DNA of 51,566 nt from a bacterium. Its GTDB lineage: Bacteria; Desulfobacterota; Binatia; UBA12015. Below, one piece after another: positions 25,532-32,898 of this stretch (position 1 is its first letter; every line of letters starts with the position of its first letter). The translations under genes and the position numbers were made by a program. The DNA is taken from the NCBI GenBank assembly GCA_030430245.1, contig JAUIFY010000008.1, forward strand, positions 1 through 51,566. Reading direction: 5' to 3'. A model generated the notes under the pieces. That model did no database searches, was not told the DNA's origin, and saw nothing but the letters and a program-made list of their open reading frames with translations.

Positions 25532-25607
25532 GGCGCGCTCTCCGACTCCATGTCGCTAGTCGTGCCATGCAAGCAGGCCCCACGAAAGGAGCCCGGCGCC
25601 GCGCCGC

Positions 25608-25647
25608 TTGAATTCGATCCTTCCATCGAAAATGATCATGTCATCAT
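25608..25647 (+). promoter_or_regulatory. Promoter with two adjacent inverted repeats upstream of a TetR gene
   Basis: TTGAAT (25608-25613), a 17-base spacer and AATGAT (25631-25636) form a plausible sigma-70 promoter for the TetR gene at 25675. The spacer is almost exactly filled by TTCGAT-N6-ATCGAA (25613-25630, perfect), and the -10 is covered by ATGAT-N6-ATCAT (25632-25647, perfect arms). The two symmetric sites in tandem suggest autorepression by a TetR dimer and perhaps a second factor. The alkaline phosphatase start lies about 80 bp away on the other strand. Confidence 0.55.
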
Positions 25648-25674
25648 GCGGGCTCGAATGCGCGGGGTTCCGTA

Positions 25675-26304
25675 GTGGCGGGCGCCTCGAAAGCGGCCAC
25701 GCGCGGCGGTCGAAGAAAGCAGCGGAATCGGGAGCGCCTGGTCGCCGCCGCGGGCGCCGTCATGGCGCGCAAGGGCGTCGACGCCGCGACCATCGCCGAG
25801 ATCACGGAGGAGGCCGACCTCGGCTTCGGCACGTTCTACAATCACTTCGCGTCGAAGGAGGCGATCGTCGACGAGGTCCTCGCCTCGGGCCTCGAGTCGG
25901 TCGGAGGCAGCCTCGATCGGCTCACCGAGGGGATGGAGGATCCGGCGCGCATCCTGGCGACCGCGGTGCGGCATCTCCTCGCCGTCGCCGATCGGGACCC
26001 CGTGTTCGCCTGGTTCGTGCTGCGCGCACCGAACGCGAGCGCGCAGCTGACGCAGCATTTTCTGCATCGGGCCGAACGTGACGTCGGACGCGGCAGAAAA
26101 GAGGGGCGATTCGTCATCCACGACCCCACCAGCCTCGCCATCGCCATCCTCGGGATGATCCTCGAAGGCACGCGCGCGAAGCTGGTCGGAACCGCCACCT
26201 CCTCGATCGACGAGCACCTGGCCGCCTACGCCCTGCGACTTCTCGGGATCGACGAAGCCGAGGCGCACGAGCTCGCCCGCGCACCGCTCGCGCCCATCGG
26301 TTGA
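25675..26304 (+). CDS. TetR-family regulator
   Basis: 209 residues from a GTG at 25675. N-terminal HTH: RLVAAAGAVMARKGVDAATI, then AEITEEADLGFGTFYNHFAS, residues ~21-60, with the FYNHF recognition end. The ligand domain (VRHLLAVADRDPVFAWFVLR and HDPTSLAIAILGMILEG) resembles the AcnR/YcdC-like group. Its promoter carries two perfect inverted repeats, and the alkaline phosphatase gene is divergent from it, so both are candidates for its control. A terminator-like hairpin lies just downstream. Confidence 0.9.
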   Translation: MAGASKAATRGGRRKQRNRERLVAAAGAVMARKGVDAATIAEITEEADLGFGTFYNHFASKEAIVDEVLASGLESVGGSLDRLTEGMEDPARILATAVRHLLAVADRDPVFAWFVLRAPNASAQLTQHFLHRAERDVGRGRKEGRFVIHDPTSLAIAILGMILEGTRAKLVGTATSSIDEHLAAYALRLLGIDEAEAHELARAPLAPIG

Positions 26305-26346
26305 GACCGGGCGCAGTCTCGACCTTGGTCGACGGAGGACCGTACC

Positions 26347-26374
26347 GAGACCGTCGAGACCGTCGGTCTCTTTA
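26347..26374 (+). terminator. Intrinsic terminator after the TetR gene
   Basis: GAGACCGTCG and CGTCGGTCTC pair over 9 of 10 positions around an AGAC loop, followed directly by TTTA. It sits 43 bases past the TetR stop and 16 bases before the GTG of the barrel protein. Confidence 0.55.
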
Positions 26375-26389
26375 CGAATCTCCGAGGGT

Positions 26390-27469
26390 GTGCCAGCAAG
26401 GCGCGTGGCTCGGGCGCTCCCACTCGTCATCGCAGCCGCGGCCGTGGGCTTCGCGATCACCGCGGAACGTGCGCGGGCGCAGCATACCCACCCCGGGCAA
26501 CCGAGGCCCCCCGTCGAGGCGGCGGCGCCGGACGCATCGGCGAACGGCTCCGATGCGCCCCCGACCGCGGGCTCGGAGCCGATCGCCGCCGACGGGGACG
26601 AGCAGTCCACCGAGCTCGAATCGACCGCGCCCCTCCTCGACCGCCCGCACCATCCCGACGAGGCCAAGCCGGGCCGGCGCAGCCTCGAAGAGATCGCCAC
26701 GGTCGGCTTCGAGCCGGGGCCACTCGAGCGCCGGCTCCAGTCCTACCTCCCCCTCTTCAAGCGCCTCGCCGGCAAGTTCGCGGACCGGCTGCCGTTGCCC
26801 CTCGGGTTCGACTTCGTGTTCGTGAAGCAATGGAACAAGCAGCTCTTCACGTCGAACCAGATCACGTTCCGTGATCGCACCTTCAACGTTCCGAGCGACG
26901 ACTTCAGCCAGCTCCGCAACGATTCGACGTCGTTCGTCGGGGTGCTCGACGCATGGATCCTTCCGTTCCTGAACATCTACGGCGTTGCGGGGTACACGAC
27001 GGGAGAGCTCGACTTCAGCGTCACCCTGCCGGAGTTCGGCAACCTCTCCTTGGACGTCGACAAGAAGTTCCACGGCTACACGGCAGGCGGTGGCGGCCTG
27101 GTCGGAGGCGCGTACAACAACTTCTTCGGCCTCGTGGACGTCACGTACGTGACGAGCGACCTCAACATCTTCACCGAGAACGTCGAGACCTTCGCGGTGG
27201 CCCCGCGGATCGGATACGAGCACGTGCTCGGCAAGCTCAAGGGCGCGATCTCGGTCGGCGCGAACTACTATCGGCAGTCGACGCTCCGCGCATCGACGTT
27301 CGAGTTCGGCGACGAGACCATCGACATCGACTTCCGGGTGGCGGAGAAGAACCCGTGGAACGGCGCCGTCGCCCTCCGCGCCGTTCTGTTCCACCGATTC
27401 GACGTCGCGGTATCCGGCGCGTTCGGAAGCCGGCGGGCGCTGATCGCGCGCGCGGGAATCCGGTTTTGA
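26390..27469 (+). CDS. Outer-membrane beta-barrel-like protein
   Basis: 359 residues from a GTG. The signal peptide ALPLVIAAAAVGFAITAERA with cleavage near ARAQ is followed by an ~80-residue Pro/Ala/Glu-rich low-complexity linker. From ~110 the sequence alternates in amphipathic strands: FVFVKQWNKQLFTSNQITFR, NIYGVAGYTTGELDFSVTLP, GGGGLVGGAYNNFFGLVDVT, AISVGANYYRQSTL and VAVSGAFGSRRALIARAGIRF. The last residue is Phe, the BAM recognition signature. No porin family is recognised with confidence. The M20 gene starts within its stop codon (TTGA). Confidence 0.72.
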   Translation: MPARRVARALPLVIAAAAVGFAITAERARAQHTHPGQPRPPVEAAAPDASANGSDAPPTAGSEPIAADGDEQSTELESTAPLLDRPHHPDEAKPGRRSLEEIATVGFEPGPLERRLQSYLPLFKRLAGKFADRLPLPLGFDFVFVKQWNKQLFTSNQITFRDRTFNVPSDDFSQLRNDSTSFVGVLDAWILPFLNIYGVAGYTTGELDFSVTLPEFGNLSLDVDKKFHGYTAGGGGLVGGAYNNFFGLVDVTYVTSDLNIFTENVETFAVAPRIGYEHVLGKLKGAISVGANYYRQSTLRASTFEFGDETIDIDFRVAEKNPWNGAVALRAVLFHRFDVAVSGAFGSRRALIARAGIRF

Positions 27470-28920
27470 GGATCGAGTCTCGGAACCCCGCCTTGCTCGC
27501 TGCCGTGGCGCTCGGGCTCGTGGCCATGGTGTCGCGCGCAACGGCCAGCCCGACGACCGACGGGCACGCGCACGTCGAAGCCCATGTCGACGCGAACCGC
27601 GACGCGCACGCGGCGCGTGCGCTCCATCTCTGGGAGCTCGCCGAGGTGGGGTACCAGGAGGTCGAGAGCTCGAACGTTCTCCGGCAAGCGCTGCGTGAGA
27701 ACGGCTTCACCGTGAAGAGCGGCATCGCCGGGATGCCGACGGCGTTCCTCGCCGAGTACGGCTCGGGCGCGCCGGTCGTCGCGATCCTCGCGGAGTTCGA
27801 CGCACTCCCCGGCATGTCACAGAAGGCGCAACCGACACGCGAGCCGCTCGTCGAAGGCGCGGCGGGCCATGCCTGTGGTCACCACCTGTTCGGCGCCGGC
27901 TCCGTCGCGGCCGCGCTCGCGGTGAAGGACTGGCTCGCGAAGACCGACACACCGGGAACACTCCGGGTCTACGGCACGCCGGCCGAAGAAGGCGGCGCGG
28001 CCAAGGCGTACATGGCACGCGACGGCCTCCTGGACGACGCCGACGTCGCGCTGCATTGGCATCCATTCGACCGCAACGAGGTGTCGTACAAGACGTCGCT
28101 CGCGAATCGCTCGGCGAAGTTCCGCTTCACGGGCATCCCGGCGCACGCCGCACACGCCCCCGAGCGCGGCCGCTCCGCGCTGGATGGCGTCGAGGCGATG
28201 AACTTCATGGTGAACTTGATGCGCGAACACGTGCCCCAGGAGACGCGCATCCACTACGTCGTCACCCGCGGCGGCGACGCACCGAACATCGTCCCGGGCG
28301 AGGCCGAGGTGTTCTACTACGTCCGCCACCCGGAGCCGTCGGTCCTGAAGGAGATCTGGGCCCGGGTCGTCGAAGCGTCCGAAGGCGCCGCGCGCGGCAC
28401 CGGCACCTCGGTCGAGCACGAGATCATCCACGGCGTGAACAGCCTCCTTCCGAACGAGGCACTGTCGCGACGCGCACACGCGAACCTCGAGCGCATCGGC
28501 AGCTTCGAGTACTCCGCGGAGGAGCGGGCCTTCGCGGAGAAGCTCCGTGAGTCGCTGGATGCCCCGGACCTCGACATCGATTCGGTCGTCGAAGTCCAGC
28601 CGTTCGCCCTGCAGCTCACGAGCAGCTCCACCGACGTCGGCGACGTGAGCTGGGTCGTCCCCACGACCGGCGTCCGCACCGCCACCTGGGTCCCCGGCAC
28701 TCCCCCCCACAGCTGGCAGGCCGTCGCCGCCGGCGGCACCTCGATCGGCACGAAGGGCATGCACCAGGCCGCGAAGGTCCTCGCCGCGACGGCCGTCGAC
28801 CTGTTCCTCGACGCCAACCTGGTGGCCACCGCCAAACGCGAGCACGCCAAACGCCGCGCCGGCAAGCCCTACGAACCCCTGATCGGCACCCGCACCCCAC
28901 CCCTAACCTACCGCAAGTGA
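27466..28920 (+). CDS. Exported M20D-type amidohydrolase (AbgB-like)
   Basis: 484 residues. The start is taken as a TTG at 27466 that overlaps the barrel gene stop as TTGA; it gives a good signal peptide (RNPALLAAVALGLVAMVSRA, then TAS). The M20 core shows VVAILAEFDALPG with the first metal Asp, GAAGHACGHHLFG (Cys137, His139, His140), YGTPAEEGGAA with the Glu-Glu pair (174-175) and ADVALHWHP, followed by the dimerisation lid and a late TKGMHQAAK. These fit p-aminobenzoyl-glutamate hydrolase subunit B and related aminoacylases. Export of an AbgB-like enzyme is unusual, since most are cytosolic; it may free amino acids or aromatic acids outside the cell. Confidence 0.83.
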   Translation: MRIESRNPALLAAVALGLVAMVSRATASPTTDGHAHVEAHVDANRDAHAARALHLWELAEVGYQEVESSNVLRQALRENGFTVKSGIAGMPTAFLAEYGSGAPVVAILAEFDALPGMSQKAQPTREPLVEGAAGHACGHHLFGAGSVAAALAVKDWLAKTDTPGTLRVYGTPAEEGGAAKAYMARDGLLDDADVALHWHPFDRNEVSYKTSLANRSAKFRFTGIPAHAAHAPERGRSALDGVEAMNFMVNLMREHVPQETRIHYVVTRGGDAPNIVPGEAEVFYYVRHPEPSVLKEIWARVVEASEGAARGTGTSVEHEIIHGVNSLLPNEALSRRAHANLERIGSFEYSAEERAFAEKLRESLDAPDLDIDSVVEVQPFALQLTSSSTDVGDVSWVVPTTGVRTATWVPGTPPHSWQAVAAGGTSIGTKGMHQAAKVLAATAVDLFLDANLVATAKREHAKRRAGKPYEPLIGTRTPPLTYRK

Positions 28921-28926
28921 CGAACC

Positions 28927-29017
28927 GAGGAGGGGACGTTCGTTACCTTTTCGCGGCTGTTACCTTTTCCCGCCAAAAGGTAACGAATGGAGAAAAGGTA
29001 ACGAACGTCCCCTCCTC
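28927..29017. repeat. Nested perfect inverted repeat (REP/BIME-like) filling a convergent junction
   Basis: Outer arms of 26 bp (28927-28952 and 28992-29017) are perfect reverse complements, beginning GAGGAGGGGACG and containing TTCGTTACCTTTTC. The 39-base interior holds a second perfect hairpin, GTTACCTTTT/AAAAGGTAAC (28959-28968 and 28975-28984, loop CCCGCC). The hexamer TTACCT or its complement thus occurs four times. The element starts 6 bases after one stop codon and ends 5 bases before the opposing one. The style resembles REP palindromes moved by RAYT transposases, though no such gene is in the window. It likely also ends transcription from both sides. Confidence 0.9.
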
Positions 29018-29022
29018 CCCTG

Positions 29023-30384
29023 CTAGGCGGCGCCCCAGTAGCGCAGCCAGAGCGACGAGGTCGTCACGAGCCAACTCGCGATTGCGTAGGCGGGGAGGCC
29101 GTAGGTGCGAAGCGTGCTCCGGAGGGTGAGCGAGCCGAGGTGGTCGGTCGGGCGAGCGACCGTCGTCGTCCAGACCACCATCACCAGCGGCATCAGCGGG
29201 AGGAGGTACCGTCCCTGCATGCCGATCACGCGCGGGCTGCCGACCGGGGTGTAGGTCGCGTAGATCGCGCCATTGATGATCGCGATCGTCGCCGCGCACA
29301 GCGTGAGAAGCCAGACGCATCCCCACGTGGAGACGCGCGGCGCGCATTGTGATGCGAGGGGCGTCGCGAGGAGCGTCAGCAACGATGCGACCACGAACCA
29401 GGCCGGGATCCGGGTGTCGAGGTGACCGAGCTTGCCGACCAGGCCGACGAACCAACCGGCGCCGTGGACGAGGGTCCAGAAGGCGACCGTCGCGATTCGC
29501 CAGGGGGCGGCCAGGAGGCCGGCGATCTGGGCATCCGGATCGACGCCGGGCGGGAGCGAGACCTCGATGCCCACGGAAGCCAGCCAGCCCGCCGTCGCGA
29601 CGATCTGCGCGACCCCGAAGAGCGCGAGGCACGTGGTCTTCCGGCGAGACGAGCCCCAGCGGGCCGCGGGGACCAGCGCGATCGCCCAGGGAAGCAGCCA
29701 GTACCCGAACTTGGCGAGCGTCACCACGAGGCCGAGAGACGCGAACGCGGCGAGCCGGGGGCCGCCCAGGCGCTGCTCGGATTCGAGGAAGCGGGCGAGG
29801 CATCCGCCGAGCAGCAAACTCGCGCTCAGGGTGACGGCATCGGCGGAGAGGCTCGCGGTCTGTGCGACCGTCATCGGAAAGAACGCCATCACCGCCAGCG
29901 ACGCGGTCAGGAATCCGGCGAGACGAAGCGTGACGCCGAGGGCGACCGTGCCGATCAGGAGGTTCGCGAGCCGACCGAGGTACATCAGCAGCAACGGCGA
30001 AGGATGGAACGGCTCGAGCGCCGCGAACACGACGGCGGGACCGACGTAGCTCACGGGAGGATAGATCGCGGCGTTGCGGAACCACGCCGGGGCGACGTCG
30101 TCGGCATCGACCCGGATCGACCACCCCTGCGACAGCCGCTCCACCGGGTAGCGACGTTCGGGGTGGAACGGAATGTCCGGCACCATGACGTGCGCGAACT
30201 CCGTCAACGCCCGGGGCAGCGGCGCCGACCCTTCGGGCGACGCGTTCTCTCCCGTCACCAACGAGTAGGCGCGAAAGAAGTGGACGGTCTCGTCCGCGAC
30301 CTGGAGCGGAGGCGTGAGAAGCAACGTGCTCAGGCCGAAGCAAAAGAACAGCACCTGGAGGATCCGGCGCTCACGCGCGACCAT
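29023..30384 (-). CDS. DUF2142-type polytopic membrane protein
   Basis: 453 residues with ten or more membrane helices. The N-terminal loop after helix one (TPPLQVADETVHFFRAYSLV) and the pattern AAIYPPVSYVGPAVVFA, then MYLGRLANLLIGT, are the DUF2142 pattern (PPDE-x-H-F-x-RA), related to GT-C fold glycosyltransferases in which the acidic pair DE binds a polyprenyl-phosphate sugar. A late QGRYLLPLMPLVMV is also shared. It is probably a sugar transferase for a surface glycan or lipid, acceptor unknown. It stands alone, with the repeat element behind it and a low-complexity leader in front. Confidence 0.82.
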   Translation of the reverse strand: MVARERRILQVLFFCFGLSTLLLTPPLQVADETVHFFRAYSLVTGENASPEGSAPLPRALTEFAHVMVPDIPFHPERRYPVERLSQGWSIRVDADDVAPAWFRNAAIYPPVSYVGPAVVFAALEPFHPSPLLLMYLGRLANLLIGTVALGVTLRLAGFLTASLAVMAFFPMTVAQTASLSADAVTLSASLLLGGCLARFLESEQRLGGPRLAAFASLGLVVTLAKFGYWLLPWAIALVPAARWGSSRRKTTCLALFGVAQIVATAGWLASVGIEVSLPPGVDPDAQIAGLLAAPWRIATVAFWTLVHGAGWFVGLVGKLGHLDTRIPAWFVVASLLTLLATPLASQCAPRVSTWGCVWLLTLCAATIAIINGAIYATYTPVGSPRVIGMQGRYLLPLMPLVMVVWTTTVARPTDHLGSLTLRSTLRTYGLPAYAIASWLVTTSSLWLRYWGAA

Positions 30385-30770
30385 TCAGCTCGACACTCCC
30401 GTCGGGCGCGGGACCACGGGCCCAGGCATCGACCGCCGCACGGCGACGGGCCACGCCGGCCGTCGCGGAAGAACGAGGCGCCCCCGGTCGATCGCGCCAA
30501 GGGCCACCTCGACCCGCATCGCGCCCCGGCACGCCCCCCGCATCGCGCCCCGGCACGCGCCCCGCATCGCGCGCCGCATCGCGCGCCCCGGCACGTACCG
30601 ATCGAGCCGCGCCTGGTGGGGGTTCGACACGCGGCACCCCTATCACCCGCAGGGGCCGTCTCAAGCTCCCGGCTCGAACGGTCGTGCCAGCAAGCCGGCC
30701 GATCGGTGTGGAGCCTCGTCCGAAGCGCCGTGCCTTGCCCTCGACCGACGGCTCGGCGAGACTCGCGCGC
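30385..30770. other. Low-complexity gap between divergent genes
   Basis: 386 bases. The centre is the 24-bp repeat array at 30515-30597. A minus-strand frame, 30385-30630 (81 codons, rich in MRGACRGA), ends with a TGA abutting the ATG of the DUF2142 gene, and could be a leader peptide. It has no ribosome site and its sequence is produced by the repeat, so I leave it uncalled. Confidence 0.45.
30515..30597. repeat. 24-bp tandem repeat array, about 3.5 copies
   Basis: CGCATCGCGCCCCGGCACGC starts at 30515 and 30539, with degenerate copies at 30563 and 30575. The period of 24 is a multiple of three, so all frames stay open and read as 8-residue repeats (HRAPARPP-like on plus, MRGACRGA on minus). 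This explains the spurious long frames here. Confidence 0.8.
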
Positions 30771-31718
30771 ATGAGCGACCGTGCGTACGACCCCGAGCTG
30801 GCGCCCTTCATCCCCCACCTTCCCTCGCTAGGCATGGACGACGTGCCGGCCGCGCGCGCCGGCCTGGCCGAGATCCTCGGCAACATGCCGACCGGCACCC
30901 CGCCGACCAACGTCGCCTGGGACGACCGGAAGATTCCCGGCAAGCCAGGTGATCCCGACGTCGCGGTCCGCGTCTACCAGCCGACGGACACGACGACGAA
31001 TCGACCCGGCGTACTCTACATCCACGGCGGCGGATTCTGCGTGGGGAGCGTCGAGACCGAGCACGAGGGGGCGCTGCGCAGCTGCGCCGACCTGGGCGTC
31101 ACCGTCGTCTCGGTCGACTACCGGCTCGCGCCGGAGAATCCCTTCCCGGCCGGCTTCGACGATTGCTACGCCGCCCTCGAGTGGATCGCGTCCCACGGCG
31201 CAGATCTCGGCGTCGACCCCCGACGACTCGCCGTGATGGGCGGCAGCGCCGGCGGAGCGCTCGCCGCCGCCATCGCACTCGCCGCGCGCGACCGGAACGG
31301 CCCGGAGCTCCGCTTCCAGCTGCTCAACATCCCGGTGATCGACGATCGCCTCGACACACCCTCGATGCGCGCGTTCACCGACACCCCGATGTGGAACCGA
31401 CCAAGCGCCGAGCTGAGCTGGAAGCACTATCTCGGCGACGATCGAAGCGACGTGTCGCCGTACGCCGCGCCCGGCCGGGCCACGGACTTGCGAGGGCTGC
31501 CCGCGGCATACATCTCGACGATGGAGTTCGATCCCCTCCGTGACGAGGGGATCGGCTACGCGCTGCGGCTTCTCGAAGCCGGCGTCCCGGTCGAGCTGCA
31601 CCAGTATCCGGGCACGTTCCACGGCTCGTCCGTGATCCCGACGGCCGCCGTATCGCGACGTTCGGCGAGCGAGATGATGGCGGCTCTGGGACGCGCGCTG
31701 GGCGTCGTCCACGGCTGA
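30771..31718 (+). CDS. Hormone-sensitive-lipase family (type IV) esterase
   Basis: 315 residues from ATG 30771. The HSL family box is LYIHGGGFCVGS (oxyanion hole, 85-88), then SVDYRLAPENPFPAGFDDCY, nucleophile Ser159 in MGGSAGGALAAA, the acid in MEFDPLRDEG and the base in YPGTFHGS. All three catalytic residues are present. The N-terminal cap (~50 residues) is shorter than in large lipases, typical of cytosolic carboxylesterases acting on short or medium esters. It starts a plus-strand run that continues with a hydrolase, an aldehyde dehydrogenase and a lipoprotein, though a 150-base gap follows it. Confidence 0.92.
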   Translation: MSDRAYDPELAPFIPHLPSLGMDDVPAARAGLAEILGNMPTGTPPTNVAWDDRKIPGKPGDPDVAVRVYQPTDTTTNRPGVLYIHGGGFCVGSVETEHEGALRSCADLGVTVVSVDYRLAPENPFPAGFDDCYAALEWIASHGADLGVDPRRLAVMGGSAGGALAAAIALAARDRNGPELRFQLLNIPVIDDRLDTPSMRAFTDTPMWNRPSAELSWKHYLGDDRSDVSPYAAPGRATDLRGLPAAYISTMEFDPLRDEGIGYALRLLEAGVPVELHQYPGTFHGSSVIPTAAVSRRSASEMMAALGRALGVVHG

Positions 31719-31867
31719 CGGCACACTCGGCACTCGGCAGCGCGGGTCGCTCGGCACCGTGCGCGAATGCTTCGCGTGCCACGATCCCCGCGACGCGCCA
31801 GCAACGCGAAGCACCCGGTAGGACGCACGGCTTGCTCGGGACACCGAAGTGTGGAAGTCGGCGACGG

Positions 31868-32866
31868 ATGAAGCGTGCCCTGACGATCGGCGGGTGCATC
31901 GTGCTCCTCGCCCTCGCCGGACTCTGGCTCCATCTGACGCGCCCGTTCCTCACCTACCCGGCACCCGCCGACGTGACGTGCCTCGACCCGAGCCGGGGAC
32001 GCTTCGCGCCCCTCGGCGAACCGGGCGCCGTGTACGGCCTGGGGCTGAGCTACGCGGGACACATCGCCGAGTCCCCCGGCCTGTACGATCCCGATGCGGG
32101 CCCGCCCCTGTTTCGCAAGCGTCCCCATTCCGTGAACCGGACGGACGAGATCCCCTTCCCCGACCGCGCCACGCTTCTCGCCGGCGCGGCGAATCTCGAC
32201 GGCGCACACGCCGGCGCGCTGAACGAGAGCCTGGGCGACATCCCTCCCCTGCTCGACTACGAGGTCGAGGTCGGCATCGCGGTCCTGGAGCCCATCGCGA
32301 AATCCTCGCTGCAGGATCCCGCGTTTGCGCCTCCGGTCGGCTTCTTCGTCGCGAACGACGTCACCGCGCGCATCCTGATCGGCATGTCCCCCGATTTCGC
32401 GAGCACGGTCGACTACCTCGCCGAAGGCAAGGGGCTCCCCGGCTTCCTTCCGGTCGGCGACCGGATGTGGGTCCCGAACGTCCACCAGGCGAACGGATGG
32501 GTCTGCGTGGAGCTCGTCACCGAGGTGAACGGCGACGTGCGCCAGAGCGCGTCCTCGGCGGACATCATCCTCGGCCCGCGCGAGATCCTCCTCGCAATCG
32601 CGAACCGCTTCGACCTCGCCGGCTTCGAGCCGAACGACTGGGTCATCACCGGGACGCCTCCGGGTGTCGCGCTGCAGACGCCGGGATGGATCCAGAGAGC
32701 GATGGCCCTCGTCGACCCCTCGGCCGAGATCAAGGTCGGAGCGATGGCGGCAAGCGCCGACGCCGGCGCCTTCCTCGCACCGGGCGACACGGTCGTCGTG
32801 CGCGCCGGGTTCCTCGGCGAGAAGCGCTCCACGGTCACGCCGCCCGGCGGACCGCGCGGCACTTGA
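31868..32866 (+). CDS. Membrane-anchored fumarylacetoacetate hydrolase-family protein
   Basis: 332 residues from ATG 31868. Residues 1-23 (KRALTIGGCIVLLALAGLWL) form one N-terminal membrane segment, unusual for a family that is mostly cytosolic. The FAH core has LLDYEVEVGIAVLEPI with the metal-binding Glu pair, FFVANDVTARILIG with the Asp ligand, VCVELVTEVNGDVRQ and WVITGTPPGVALQ. This supports C-C bond hydrolase, decarboxylase or tautomerase chemistry on an acyl-pyruvate-like substrate. The aldehyde dehydrogenase gene begins 32 bases later. Export means it would act in the periplasm, unless the helix keeps it inside. Confidence 0.83.
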   Translation: MKRALTIGGCIVLLALAGLWLHLTRPFLTYPAPADVTCLDPSRGRFAPLGEPGAVYGLGLSYAGHIAESPGLYDPDAGPPLFRKRPHSVNRTDEIPFPDRATLLAGAANLDGAHAGALNESLGDIPPLLDYEVEVGIAVLEPIAKSSLQDPAFAPPVGFFVANDVTARILIGMSPDFASTVDYLAEGKGLPGFLPVGDRMWVPNVHQANGWVCVELVTEVNGDVRQSASSADIILGPREILLAIANRFDLAGFEPNDWVITGTPPGVALQTPGWIQRAMALVDPSAEIKVGAMAASADAGAFLAPGDTVVVRAGFLGEKRSTVTPPGGPRGT

Positions 32867-32898
32867 CGCATCCCCGTTTTGCCCCGAGCATCCGCGCC

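Noticed and set aside
30385-30943. Repeat-driven frames on both strands
   Set aside because: They arise from a 24-bp tandem repeat whose length is divisible by three; no start signals or known domains.
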